From Hydrangea macrophylla (lineage: Eukaryota; Streptophyta; Magnoliopsida; Cornales; Hydrangeaceae), in contig CM066991.1 of NCBI GenBank assembly GCA_033977485.1, forward strand, positions 56,787,350 to 56,851,349: a DNA stretch of 64,000 nucleotides, given 5' to 3'. A program made the translations under genes and the position numbers. Below, one piece after another: positions 1 through 10,181 of this stretch. Below the pieces are notes generated by a model that saw nothing but the letters and a program-made list of their open reading frames with translations, was not told where the DNA came from and searched no databases. Within the stretch, counting starts at the first letter, position 1, and every line of letters begins with the position of its first letter.

Positions 1-619
1 ACAGTTACTAAATTTAGTACTGTATTTTAGAACTAAACACATGGTACAACTCTTTGCTGCATTTTTTTAGGAGGGTTGAAAAAGTGGAAGGGAAGACAAA
101 GGGGATATAAGAGGTATACATAGATAAAGAAAGAGAATATTCTCTCCTTTTATTTGGTTATACAAGAAGGAAGCAGGGAAGGAAATAATGAAATATTTTA
201 TAAATTTATTATTATATTCTCACATAAAATTAAGGACCAAAAAAAAAAACATAGGAGAGGTTTAGTCTCTCTCCTTAACCATTCACTTTTGAACGGATTG
301 AAATTTATGAATTCAGAGGAAAGCATCATCCCTCCACTTTTCCCTTCTTTCCGCTCTTTCATCTAATTAAACAAGTAATTTTCATCGCTTCCCTCCACTT
401 CCCTCCATCGTTCCCCTCTTTCACCAAATCAAATGTAGCATTAAGCCGTTCGAAAACAAAAATTGAGATTCAAATTCAGAAATTACAACATTATTTTTGT
501 TGGGAATTGATATTCCCACTGTAAAATTGAACTAATGTAGTCTATAGTACTACTGACACATCATGCAGTCAATGCATTCCACATATTGTATGCGTATAAC
601 AATTCCCTTTTTGTTATGT
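1..619. other. AT-rich intergenic DNA
   Basis: No coding, RNA or transposon-end signal was recognised. The stretch holds A and T runs and polypyrimidine tracts only. The 70-codon open frame near 154-366 has low-complexity composition and no recognisable domain. Confidence 0.5.
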
Positions 620-630
620 TCCTTTAGAAA

Positions 631-791
631 AAAATGCTATGGGCACGATCTACTCTCACACCTGTCTCTATCTCTTTCTTGGGTGTCACTGTAGGGGTCC
701 AACTAATTTTAGTGCACCTTGTTACCGAGGAGAGAGATAGAGATACTTGTGAGATGGTCGTGAGAGTGAGTTGTGCCCCCAAACGTTACTC
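631..791. mobile_element. Mutator-type MITE, copy 1
   Basis: The arms are inverted copies. The left arm starts AATGCTATGGGCAC and runs into CT-rich sequence (TCTCTATCTCTTTC). The right arm read in reverse has GGGGGCAC, then CTCTCAC and TCTCTATCTCTCTCC. The same 11 bases, TCCTTTAGAAA, lie at 620-630 and 792-802, which fits the 9-11 bp target duplication of Mutator elements. No protein is encoded; the open frame across it is a by-product of the two arms. It is related to the elements at 1203-1369 and 63577-63743. Confidence 0.7.
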
Positions 792-811
792 TCCTTTAGA
801 AATATGGCTTA

Positions 812-1202
812 AATATAACATATACCCTTGAAGTTTGGTGCGTATTTTGTTTTCGTCCATGTAGTTTCAATTATATTAATTTAGTCCCTGAAGTTTTTAA
901 ATGGAAGCAATTTGGTCCAAATGTCCCATTCTGTCAAAAAATTTGATAGAATTCATGAACTGTTTCGCATAATTACGTTGATAAACAGGTGGAGAGATTA
1001 GTGATATTCCATTTTTGCCCCTAAAAAGTAAAAAGTGTGACAGTGCTTATAATGTGAGTAAATTCAGTCAAATTTTTTCACAGAATTAGACATTTGGACC
1101 ACATTGCATCTATTTTAAAACTCTAATGACCAAATTGACACAATTGAAACTACAGAGACTAAAACGAAACATACATCATACTTCAAGGGTATATTTTGTA
1201 TT
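812..1202. mobile_element. Foldback / long-TIR non-autonomous element
   Basis: The left arm (about 812-935) and right arm (about 1075-1202) are imperfect inverted repeats. Both read ATATACCCTTGAAGT, then GTAGTTTCAATT, then a 'caatttggtc' block and 'GGTCCAAATGTC'. The roughly 140-bp spacer is non-coding. Long diverged arms of this kind are typical of non-autonomous Mutator-like or foldback DNA transposons. No clean target duplication is visible because the right edge abuts the next MITE. Confidence 0.6.
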
Positions 1203-1369
1203 CAAAAATGCTAGGCACACAGCATATTCCACAACTGCGTTTTAAATGTATGTACCCTGTGCTGTGTAAGTAGTGCATTGAAAAGTGTGAAAAATTCAAA
1301 CAGCATAAGATATAATATATTTAAAAATCTATTGTGAAATGTGTTGTATGTCTAGCATTTCTCTTTTGC
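1203..1369. mobile_element. Mutator-type MITE, copy 2
   Basis: Its ends are CAAAAATGCTAGGCACAC and the reverse complement of TGTCTAGCATTTCTC, so both share the AATGCTAGRCA core seen in two other MITEs of this window. The 10-base word ATTTTGTATT lies immediately outside both ends (1193-1202 and 1370-1379), an expected Mutator-class target duplication. It is non-coding and 167 bp long. Confidence 0.65.
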
Positions 1370-1419
1370 ATTTTGTATTTTTATTTGGCTTGGAATTTCT
1401 CTTTTGTATTTATTAAGCA

Positions 1420-1448
1420 CTAGTCGATAACCCGTGCTATGCACGGGT
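1420..1448 (-). terminator. Helitron 3' terminator hairpin and CTAG end
   Basis: Perfect 8-bp inverted repeat ACCCGTGC (1430-1437) and GCACGGGT (1441-1448) with a 3-base loop, a 6-base spacer, then CTAG at 1420-1423. On the minus strand this is the hairpin-plus-CTRR order at which rolling-circle replication of Helitrons ends. Confidence 0.7.
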
Positions 1449-2880
1449 TACATGTTGTTCAAAGATTAAGAATGTAAAGGAAGAATATCGAATCACAGGG
1501 TGATTTGCTGCGACAGACATATGTAACCGGATGCCGAACTCCTAAATCAAGAAAGGGGCGCATCATTTCTACCCAAATTGAACGCCTACTTTAACAATTA
1601 CATCCTCCTGTAACAAACCAAACATGCATTCATGCCAATCAAATTACAAATTTCTAAGCTTATACAAATCCTATTTTAATATCTATATTGGTTCAAATGG
1701 CAATATCTTGTATAATTTCCCAAAACAATAGAGGGAAGAAAAACCAACTCAGGTATGGAGTCCAACATGTTGCATGTACATGGAGTCCAACATGTTGCAT
1801 GCACAGGTTAATAATTCCGAATGTATGATTGTTGGTCCCAAATAAACTATTCAAACAGACTCTAATTCCACCAAGTTAATCTTCTATTTTTTCCTTTTAC
1901 TATTTTGTAGAACTTTAATTTTTTTTCTTCAGCCCACCTCAAATTTATTCGTTTGCATATACTAAAGTTACTAAAGCCATATCATGTCCTACATGGCAAT
2001 ATTTATTTTGAGTCTACGGAGTTTAAGAGTGAAGAATATGTACCGTTGGAAATATCTACCCACCAAGTGGTTCCTTGTTGAGGTGGGTTTTAAAAATTGC
2101 CTTCAACTTTTAAACACATAAACCTCCAAACAAAATCGAAACAAATTTGAACTTCTATCATACCATCATAAACCAAAAATAAAAAGAAATTGCAATAGAA
2201 CTAAGAAGCAAATCAACCTTGGCATCTATGCATACAAAGAATTGGGACAGAATTAGCTTATTTGGGACCAACATCAAGTTTTGAGTTCGTTTCCAAAAAC
2301 ATTTTTTTTTCACAATTAAAATCCAATGCCCTCCCTTTAACGATGGAAAAATAGTTAAACCATAATTTTCTTTAGAAAAATCTATTAAAGAAAAAATCAC
2401 ATATTTCCACAACAATGGCAAATGAATTCCAAGTGTGTTCTACCAAAGCACTCTAGACTATACAACAAATTCAATTACAGTAACATTTGTCCAATTAAAA
2501 ATAGTTCATGCACAACAAATTCAATTACAGTAACATTTGTCAAATTAAAAATAGTCCAAGCTTAATGATGGGAGAAATTATAAGATGAAGTGTAGACATT
2601 GAAGTCGAAAAGGGTGTGGATATAATCATCTAGAAGGAAGGGCCTCTAGCTTTGCAACAAATATATTTGTTTGGGGTAAATATCACTAATCTCCCTTAAG
2701 ATTTGTTCCAATCACACTCGTCACACCCTCATGTTTCAGAAATATGACCTGCCACGTCAAACGGTGTTCAATAACGGAGTCAACGGAAACTCAACTTTAC
2801 CCTTACTACAACTATGTTGTATTATCATAGATAAATCTCATAAGTCCTGACATAATTTAGCAACTTCATCATGGCAGTAA

Positions 2881-2927
2881 CTATGTTGTATTAGTTAAAC
2901 TTATATAAAAAAAAAAAAAAAAAAAAA
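2881..2927. repeat. Poly-A tract inside Helitron copy 1
   Basis: A run of about 22 A at 2907-2927, preceded by AT-rich sequence. It could be the tail of a small retroposed sequence, but no source is recognisable upstream on the plus strand. Confidence 0.3.
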
Positions 2928-3369
2928 CACCAACCTATCTTTCCAACGGAAGAACAACCGCAAAAGATTAGCATTGCAATACAAACAAAGGAAACCAAAA
3001 AGACATTCCCATAGACCACGGCAATACATTTTCAGAGAACAAAGGAAGGCCATTAAACCTATGTATCTATGTAGACTATGTATATATGATACAGTGCAAA
3101 ATCGACTAATTTGGAAAATCAATAAATAAATAAAAGAAACTGAAAATATGAAGATGAAAGATCAAAGCCAAATACTTCACAAATTCAAAACCACAATTAG
3201 CTCTCTTTCCTCTCTCACTACTGTACCAGCACATATGTATACATATATATAACTATACGTAATACACATTTTAATCAGCCAACAATCAAATCCAAAATTA
3301 AAATAGGAAAGATATAGATCGAGATAGCGGAAGGGGTTTGGTTGCTTCCTGTAGACTTAGGGCTTCAAT

Positions 3370-3454
3370 TCGAGAGATGCACTGCAGAATACAAAGTTAA
3401 AAAAAATGGGTCTGAAATCATAGCTGTATTGCCAATCTGATGAAAGAAGCTAGG

Positions 3455-3500
<46 letters not shown>

Positions 3501-3600
3501 GGTAATACAGGGAGGGAGAAGGTCAGATTAGAGAGAAATAAATTGTTTTGGGAGGCCAAGGGAGGGGAAGAGGCAGAGACTCAATGTTTATAGTATTAAC
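3370..3600 (-). promoter_or_regulatory. Promoter/5'-leader-like fragment carried in Helitron copy 1
   Basis: On the minus strand a TATAAA box (3588-3593) is followed about 30 bases later by a pyrimidine-rich leader, then a (CT)n tract of about 20 units (3457-3497), then an ATG that opens an 18-codon frame. This order resembles the 5' end of a plant gene. Helitrons often capture such pieces, so capture is plausible but not shown. The 64-codon frame spanning the microsatellite starts at TTG, not ATG, and is not believed. Confidence 0.3.
3457..3497. repeat. (GA)n microsatellite
   Basis: About 20 uninterrupted GA units, within Helitron copy 1. Confidence 0.9.
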
Positions 3601-3771
3601 GTTTTAATACTCTTACTAAAAGAAACAAAGTTGTCCACGTAGGTGCCAATTGCAGCAATCATAATAAAATATTGAATTGAATTGAACACTACACGATTTA
3701 AATATAGGAAGAGTCCTTCATGTACCAATTAAATGGTAGTATGTGCCCATTAACACCAACTACTATATAAG

Positions 3772-4274
3772 GGTGTAAAAAAAGCCCGGTCCGATGGGCG
3801 GCCCGAAGCCTAGCTAAAAAAATGGACCTTAAGCCTGGCCCAAGTTCTAGGTAGGGCCAGCCCGGTCCTACCATCCTGGTAGGGCATGCGCCTATCTCTT
3901 GAAGCCCAAGCCCGGCCTGAGGTTTGACCCGACCAAAGCCCGGCCCAATGCTCGCATAAAAGTTCGATTAGTAGCTTCTCAATAATAAAACTATTGATCG
4001 TTTTCAAGTATAAAAATATAAAATTTGCAAGTTGCTATATTGAAAGTTATTTTCAACCTATAAGAAAATGGTTACATATATAATAGTATTTATACTATTT
4101 TAGGATAAATTTAAAGCGCTCACTTAAGCTCTACTTTAGGGCTTAGGACAGAGCCTGAATTGTGAACTCTTAAGCCGACCCAAGCACGATCGGGCCCGTA
4201 AAGAGATTAGACTGTGGGTCAAATCCCAAACCCGCCCAAGCCCAATCAATGTCGGGCCAGGACGGGCACAACAG
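3772..4274. mobile_element. hAT-type MITE with GGCCC-rich ends
   Basis: It interrupts Helitron copy 1 at a place where copy 2 is continuous. Flanking 8-mers are TATATAAG (3764-3771) and TCTATAAG (4275-4282), 7 of 8 matching, as for hAT target duplications. The ends are GC-rich: left GTGTAAAAAAAGCCCGGTCC, right (reverse complement) TGTTGTGCCCGTCCTGGCCC. Subterminal GCCCGGCCC words repeat throughout, the usual pattern of transposase-binding repeats. Non-coding. Confidence 0.6.
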
Positions 4275-4398
4275 TCTATAAGTGTGGAGAGAATGATTAA
4301 GGGTTGGTGAAATGGCTAAAGAGTCAACATAAATGAGTAGTGAGTCACTCTCAGATTATTTCTAGCCTACACTTTCAGCTTTTATATATAGTAATAGA

Positions 4399-5138
4399 TA
4401 GATGCACGGGTACATTGTTTATCTAATAAATCATAAATATTGGTGATGAATATTATTATTATCCAAGGTTCAATTAAAAATCACACACCTGTAATTGTCC
4501 TTGTGGAAAATTTCGTGTAGCATATACAAAATTTCATCCTCTAGAATCGATCCATTTATACAAATTAATAGTATTTTTTTCTTAAAATTGTGAGTACTTT
4601 CATCTCACAAAAACTTAGAAATCATCATATAGGTTTAAAAAAATAATGTTTCTCATTTTTGTTAAAATGATAATATCATTTAAGATAAGGAATTTATTGG
4701 TGACTCAACAGCTTATACTAACCGTGGAAGAAGTAATACAAATTCATGGGATGAGCTAAAAAAGAAAAAAAGAAAAAGAAAAAGAAATGAAAGAAACACC
4801 CTTTCAAAATGATCATAATAATATATTGACTTGATTAATTGAAATAATCTACACACCGTAGTAAAAGATTAAACATGCAAAGAGTGAGAGGTAGTTGAGT
4901 GAGATAGTTAGTGGGTTATGAAATGAGGCTCCAAGCATTGAAGAGAAAGGACACATATATGAATACAAAGAGTCCTTCATATACCAATTATATGGTAGTA
5001 TCTTCCAATTATGTGGAGAGAGTTATTAAAGGTTGGTGAAATGGGATAAAGCTAGGGTTGGACATAAATAAATAGTGACACGTGTCACTCTCAGATTGAT
5101 TTTGAACTACACTCTTAGCTTTTATATATAGTAATAGA
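4399..5138 (-). mobile_element. Helitron-like element, copy 2 (3' end truncated)
   Basis: A second TCTATTACTATATATAAA start lies at 5138 on the minus strand. Its first 120 bp match the start of copy 1, and the 'agagtccttcat...accaatta' block is also shared. At the other end only half of the terminator hairpin (GCACGGGT, about 4404-4411) remains, and CTAG is missing. That half hairpin directly abuts the start of copy 1, giving a head-to-tail pair. The middle is AT-rich and non-coding. Confidence 0.55.
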
Positions 5139-5209
5139 TATATATAATAAATAGATAAATTACACAAGTAATGGTATTCAAATTATTATCGTGGAGATAC
5201 CAAGGTATC

Positions 5210-5475
5210 ACAAGCTTCATCTTGGTTAATACCAAGGATTCCTGTAATTTAAGTTTTCTTTCTCATTTGATCTTGAATCAATTCAATGTATTATGTTATT
5301 TTGGAAAAAAATCCAAAGCTATCAAATATAATCATCTTGGATTAAAACCCAAGGTTAACCCAAATATTCATCTTGAACAATGTTCAAGGCTATCACAAAA
5401 TAATCATCTTGGAAAAACTCTAAGGTTAACAAATATGATCATCTTGGATTCTACCCAAGGCAAACATATATGGTC
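5210..5475. repeat. Decayed minisatellite of about 36-bp hairpin-forming units
   Basis: Six to seven degenerate units, each with a form of TCATCTTGG, a short loop, CCAAGG and a spacer such as 'ttaacaaatat'. Unit starts near 5217, 5269, 5298, 5331, 5369, 5404 and 5441. CTTGG and CCAAG pair within each unit, so every unit can fold. The open frame here is accidental. Confidence 0.55.
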
Positions 5476-6345
5476 AGACCAATGAATTTATTTTTATCAT
5501 TATACTTTGCAAGTATAATTTTATTCCACAACTTGGATCGCTAACTTTTTGCACTGGATATCTACTTCCAAGTAATTTTTTCAAAGCCAAAATTATAACA
5601 AAACAAGTCAATATTTTTTTTAAAGCCCCCATTAGAAAAATTCTTAACTCATTTCACAAATGAAATCAAAAGAGAATTTCATATTGGAGTGAAAAACCCA
5701 AAAGCCTCACCCATATCTCCTCTTTAATAAAAAATTAATGTGCCTTGAAAACATTTTTCAACTCCAGAATTCAAGTACATATTTCAAATCATAATTCTTT
5801 TTTTTCGTACCAGAAATTTTACAAAGTAAGAAGACATTTACCATAATGTCTTTAAACTCTCGAAACCACATATAATCACAATCTCAACTAGTTTTAAGAT
5901 ATTTTAAAGTCCTTGTACAACAAATGGTTCTTGAGGCCAAATTGATTTTAAATGTTGTGAAAAAAAATCTTGTCACTATAATTTAGGAAGCTAACATAAA
6001 ATTTCAGATTCAATTGTCATTCCTTAGAAGCAGTACTGACATTCCTCATGTAAATCTAAATAATGAAGACTTCAAAAAATTATAATAACTGATATGCTTA
6101 CATTGCTTTCGAAACAAAATCCAATATCACACCATATTCCAAATATACAAAATAAAGTTGTTTGTAAATTCAAACTAAAGAATTTCGGGAGATAGCTCAT
6201 GACTATGAACATGTTATATGACAAAAGCAAATATGCGAACACATTCAAGGCTCCACTTAATATATTAGGAGTATATGAGTATATATAAAAGTATATAAAA
6301 CAACTCATATATTCTTGAAATACGATAAACCCCACATCTAGGAAG
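5476..6345. other. AT-rich DNA without recognised features
   Basis: No open frame with a domain, no transposon end and no RNA gene was seen. It lies between the minisatellite and the 3' LTR of copia element A; GGAAG at 6341-6345 would be the surviving copy of A's target duplication. Confidence 0.4.
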
Positions 6346-6678
6346 TGAAGGATTTAGGCTTCAAAAAATCTAAATATATGCGCAGCGGAAAATCAATTTC
6401 AAAAACAGTCTTTGATAGCTCGGATCTACTACTCATCAACTCTATAGATGCGTACACAAGATGGACAAGAATGTTACCTTGTGGTCTTGAACCAAATTCT
6501 AAATTCTTCAACTTCCAGCAGCCTCCTCTGGCTAATCTTCACTCTTATGTCTCCCATGAATGCTCCCGGAGTGACTAGGGTTGGTGGGAACCCTAATAGA
6601 GAGGATATACAAGGTTGAGAAACCCTGAACGGTTTCTGCAACTTTGTATGAATAAAAATGACGATTCTTCAATTCTAT

Positions 6679-6969
6679 CAATGTTCTAAAAATCCTCCTA
6701 GGCCTCCGCCTAGGCCCTAGGCCTTGCCCAACCACCTGGATTTTCACCTAATCCTTGCAAAAATCCCATAGGGATTTAGGCCTGGTCTAGGCCCGGCCTA
6801 GTTCTTCTAGGCCCGGCCTAGTTCTTCTAGGCCGGCCCAAGAGGCCGCCTAGGCCAGCAGGCCTAGGGGTGGAATTGTCATTTTCTTAAAATAATAAGGG
6901 CAAAACCCTAATAATCCCCTAAGCCACCACACCACAGTCGTTCATTCAATTGACTACCAAGATTAAGAA

Positions 6970-7004
<35 letters not shown>

Positions 7005-7330
7005 CTAAAGACGACTCATGAGAACTTCATGAAGTCAATTTTGTATCTAATGAGGATATAGAAGAAGAGGGTGATGAGGAGTATGAGTTTGAGTTTGATG
7101 GAGAGAGAGTGTTGGAGCAATATGGAGAAGAGTTAAAAGCTTACTTTGTTGGTAAGCATCAATTTAAATTACAGTTGATATTTGATAATGTGACTTTTTT
7201 TCATATTGGTATGTTAAAATTGTTTTGGTATTATTAATTTTACTTTAAAATACTAGGCCTCCGCCTAAGCCCCTAGGCCCTAGGCCTACTCTTGCAGCCC
7301 GCCTACCACCTAGGGATTTTTAGAACACTG
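6679..7330. mobile_element. hAT-type non-autonomous element in the copia A 3' LTR
   Basis: The terminal inverted repeats are CAATGTTCTAAAAATCC and (reverse complement) CAGTGTTCTAAAAATCCC, a familiar plant hAT end. Flanking 8-mers AATTCTAT (6671-6678) and AATTATGT (7331-7338) match at 6 of 8, and the other LTR is uninterrupted at this point. Subterminal DNA is packed with CCTAGGCC-type palindromes. A short acidic frame near 7030-7230 on the plus strand (NEDIEEEGDEEYEFEFDGER) may be a transposase-tail or captured-gene remnant. A GA-rich tract lies at 6969-7003. Confidence 0.75.
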
Positions 7331-7384
7331 AATTATGTACGCAGCTCTCCTATTTATAGATTTCCAAACCAACTTTAAGCTTTC

Positions 7385-7530
7385 GATCGATCGATGAACT
7401 TTTGATCGATCGAAACTTCAATCGATCGAAGTAAGTTCGATTGATCGAACTAAATAGAGTTGAATTGATCAAAACAAGTTCGATCGATCAAACCTTCAAT
7501 CAATTGAAACTCTTTCAATCAATTTGTTCA
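7385..7530. repeat. Array of CGATCGATCG-type palindromic words (copia A 3' LTR)
   Basis: About ten close variants of TTCGATCGATCGAA and TTCAATCGATTGAA lie in 145 bases. The matching place in the 5' LTR (about 26655-26700) holds only about four, so the array has expanded or contracted since insertion. Confidence 0.7.
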
Positions 7531-8521
7531 TCATCCTTATATGCCTCTCCAAGCATTCAGGCCGAGCTAAGAGTGGGATCTCTTAGGTTCTTCATTATTG
7601 GCTCAGATCAGTTGTTAATTCCCATGATCAAACTCTTTGATCCGCGAATTAACTAACTGATCAGTTAACTTTTACTCCACTATAAAATGATAACTGCACT
7701 CCAATGCAAAAGAACAAATCTGAAGTGATAGATAGACTTGTATAGTGTACTAATGTCCCTCTACCGTTAACATTCATAATCATATTCAGATAGTTGGATC
7801 ACTGTTACTGTCAACCTGAATGATGATTACATCTGCCACTCCTTGAGTCCCATTCACTTCTCATGATTACTAAACATGTTGATAACTACTTATCAACAAG
7901 ACTGCCATTCTCAGTAATCAACTTTGTGACATTCTCAAGGGAATGCTTACTCTTTATTAGAGGGTAGATTCTATCTTGGTAATATATGCCCACAACCCTT
8001 TAAATATAACATACCCAAGATACCCAGGTGTTGATCTTACAAGGCCTCACTGATTGGTAAGTAAAAATAGTCACATCCATAGTCTCTTTCCATAATCGTC
8101 TCAAGATTGAGAACACGTACCTTATACAAGCTATGAGTTCCTATCGACTATTGACTGTTTTATATGTCAATAGGAATCTCATGGTCTGTCAATGCCCTAT
8201 AAGCACTAGCATATTAACTAAGAGTCATAGTCTAGTGATTGAGATCCATTACTCCATCCAATGGTAGTTAATAATGCTATAGTGAATACCTGATGAAATA
8301 TCCAACCTTATCATCCACTGTTACAAATTCTAAGTATTAAAGAATGGTATTCGTATCTCCTGCGTATGTAAATCATACATATACGAATGATCTACTATGA
8401 TACTTAAGGATTACAATAATCATCTCATGATACACACATAATAAAATACAGACTGATATCCGTACATAAAATGTCAATGTCTCATACATTACAGTAATGG
8501 TTTGAGGGCACAATTCTAACA

Positions 8522-8531
8522 AACTCCCACT
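8522..8531 (-). other. Polypurine tract of copia A
   Basis: On the minus strand AGTGGGAGTT sits directly before the TGTTAG start of the 3' LTR, where plus-strand DNA priming occurs in LTR retrotransposons. Confidence 0.65.
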
Positions 8532-8596
8532 TGCACTCATAACCCATTAGAACTATATCTGAGACCTAGACTATCTAGATGATGATCAAAGACCTT

Positions 8597-10120
8597 TTAT
8601 GGAAAGGCCTTTGTAAATAGATCTACAAGATTGTCAGCGGTGGCAATCTTGGTGATAGTCACATCTCCGCGTTGGACTATATCTTGAGTGAGATGATACT
8701 TCCTCTCTACGTGCTTTCCCTTTTTGTGGTTCTTTGGCTCCTTGGACTGAGTCACTATCTCACTATTATCGTAGTATAGCGTAATAGGTGACAATGACAT
8801 TGGTACCATCCTGAATTCTATGAGGAACTTCTTGAGCCAAACATTTTCCTTTAAGGCTTCACAAGCAGCCACGTACTCAGCTTCTATAGTTGAGTCTGTA
8901 ATGCATTTATGCTTAATCCTCCTCCAACTAATTGCACCACCTCCAGGGTAAAGAGATATCCGGATGTCAACTCCTCGAATCTTTATCTGACATAAAATCT
9001 GAGTCCGTGTATGCCACTGGATTCAACTCATCGTCGCCATACATAAGCATATAATCTTTAGTCCTTCTCAAGTACTTAATAATGTACTTGACGGTTGTCC
9101 AGTGATTTGGACCTGGATTCGACTGATACATGTTAACCATGCTAATGGCAAAGCAGATATCTAGTCTAGTGCATAATATCACATACATGAGACTTCCTAC
9201 TGCTAAGACATAGGTAACTCCTGCCATGCGATTCTCTTATGTCGTAGGACACTGGTCCTTGGAGAATGCTAAACCATGCCTGAAAGGTAGAAAACCTTTC
9301 TTCAAATTATCCATAGAAAACCTAGTTAGTACATTTTCAATATAAGCAACTTGAGATAATCCCATTATCTTTCACTTACGATTCTAAAAGAGCTTTATAC
9401 AAAGGATATAGCTCGCCTCTCCTAGATCCTTCATATTGAAAGTACTAGCTAGCCAAACCTGGACTAATAACAATGCCGCTACATCATTCCCATTGAGTAG
9501 AATGTCATCACCATAAAGCACAAGAAAATCCACCACCTTACCTTTACATTTCTTATGTACACAAGGTTCATCCAGATTCTGTATGAAACCAAAAGGCTTG
9601 ACAGCTTGGTCAAGTTGAATGTTCCAACTTTTGGATGCCTGCTTAAGACCATAAATGGACTTATATAACTTGCATACCAAGTTACCTTTTTTGCCAACTA
9701 TGAACCATTCTGGTGGCTGCATATAGATGTCCTCCTCAAGATTACCATTCAATAATGCAGGCTTGATGTCCATTCGCCAGATCTCATAATCTAGGCATAC
9801 AGCAATGGATAAGAATATCTTAATGGATTTGAGCATGGACACTGACGAGAAGTTTCCTCATAGTCAATTCCCTCTATTTGAGTATAACCTTTCGCTAAAA
9901 GTCTTGACTTAAAGGTCTCAACCTTCCCATCAGATACTTTTTTCCTCTTGTAGACCCACTTACAACTAATGGATTTAATATTGGCTTACTTTTTTCCTCT
10001 TGTAGACCCACTTACAGCTAATGGATTTAATATTGGCTGGAAGTTCTACAAGATCCCAGACCTGATTAGAATGCATAGATTCCAATTCAGCCTTCATAGC
10101 TTGAATCAACATTAGCCATT
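8597..10120 (-). pseudogene. Copia A reverse transcriptase and RNase H (broken)
   Basis: Minus-strand fragments give the C-terminal half of a copia Pol protein. 9384-9842 carries the RT core: RMDIKPALLNGNLEEDIYM, LYKSIYGLKQASKSW, and LYGDDILLNG, the degenerate catalytic YVDD box (V replaced by G). 8967-9227 has the connection region (AVGSLMYVILCTRLDICFAI, YQSNPGPNHWTTVKYIIKYL). 8597-8872 has the RNase H end (MAACEALKENVWLKKFL, then NLVDLFTKAFP). Stops and frame changes separate the blocks, and a 52-bp duplication at 9936-10039 disrupts the RT N-terminus. Enzymatically dead. The copia assignment is firm; the exact lineage is not. Confidence 0.85.
9936..10039 (-). repeat. 52-bp tandem duplication inside copia A RT
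   Basis: The block from 'acttttttcctcttg' to 'aatattggctt' is present twice in a row with one base changed. Its period of 52 bases shifts the frame. Confidence 0.8.
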
Positions 10121-10181
10121 GCCTCTTTGTACGTGGCAACATTAGATTCAGATTCTATGGAGACAGCTTCAAAAATTTCTC

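Larger units (their letters stand above)
1420..4398 (-). mobile_element. Helitron-like element, copy 1
   Basis: On the minus strand it begins TCTATTACTATATATAAA at 4398, preceded by A. It ends with an 8-bp hairpin, a 6-base spacer and CTAG at 1420, followed by T. A TC start, a CTRR end just after a hairpin, and insertion between A and T are the defining structural marks of Helitrons. No Rep/helicase protein is visible, so it is non-autonomous. It contains an hAT MITE at 3772-4274, a single arm of a Mutator-like repeat near 2660-2810, and a promoter-like stretch near 3370-3600. The remainder shows no coding signal. Ends are confident; the whole span as one unit is inferred. Confidence 0.6.
6346..8521 (-). 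repeat. 3' LTR of copia A (with hAT insertion)
   Basis: Minus strand runs TGTTAGAATTGTGCCC to CTAAATCCTTCA, giving TG...CA ends. It aligns along its length with 26279-27678. Differences are the 652-bp hAT MITE at 6679-7330 and a longer array of CGATCGATCG words at 7385-7500. Without those it is about 1.5 kb. Confidence 0.85.

Noticed and set aside
634..831. 65-residue plus-strand open frame
   Set aside because: It is formed by the inverted arms of a MITE and has no independent support.
3365..3559. 64-residue Leu/Ser-repeat protein on the minus strand
   Set aside because: It starts at TTG, is built across a GA/CT microsatellite and has no domain.
5210..5475. CRISPR-like array of repeats and spacers
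   Set aside because: Units are degenerate, spacers are not unique, and the setting is plant nuclear DNA; it is a minisatellite.
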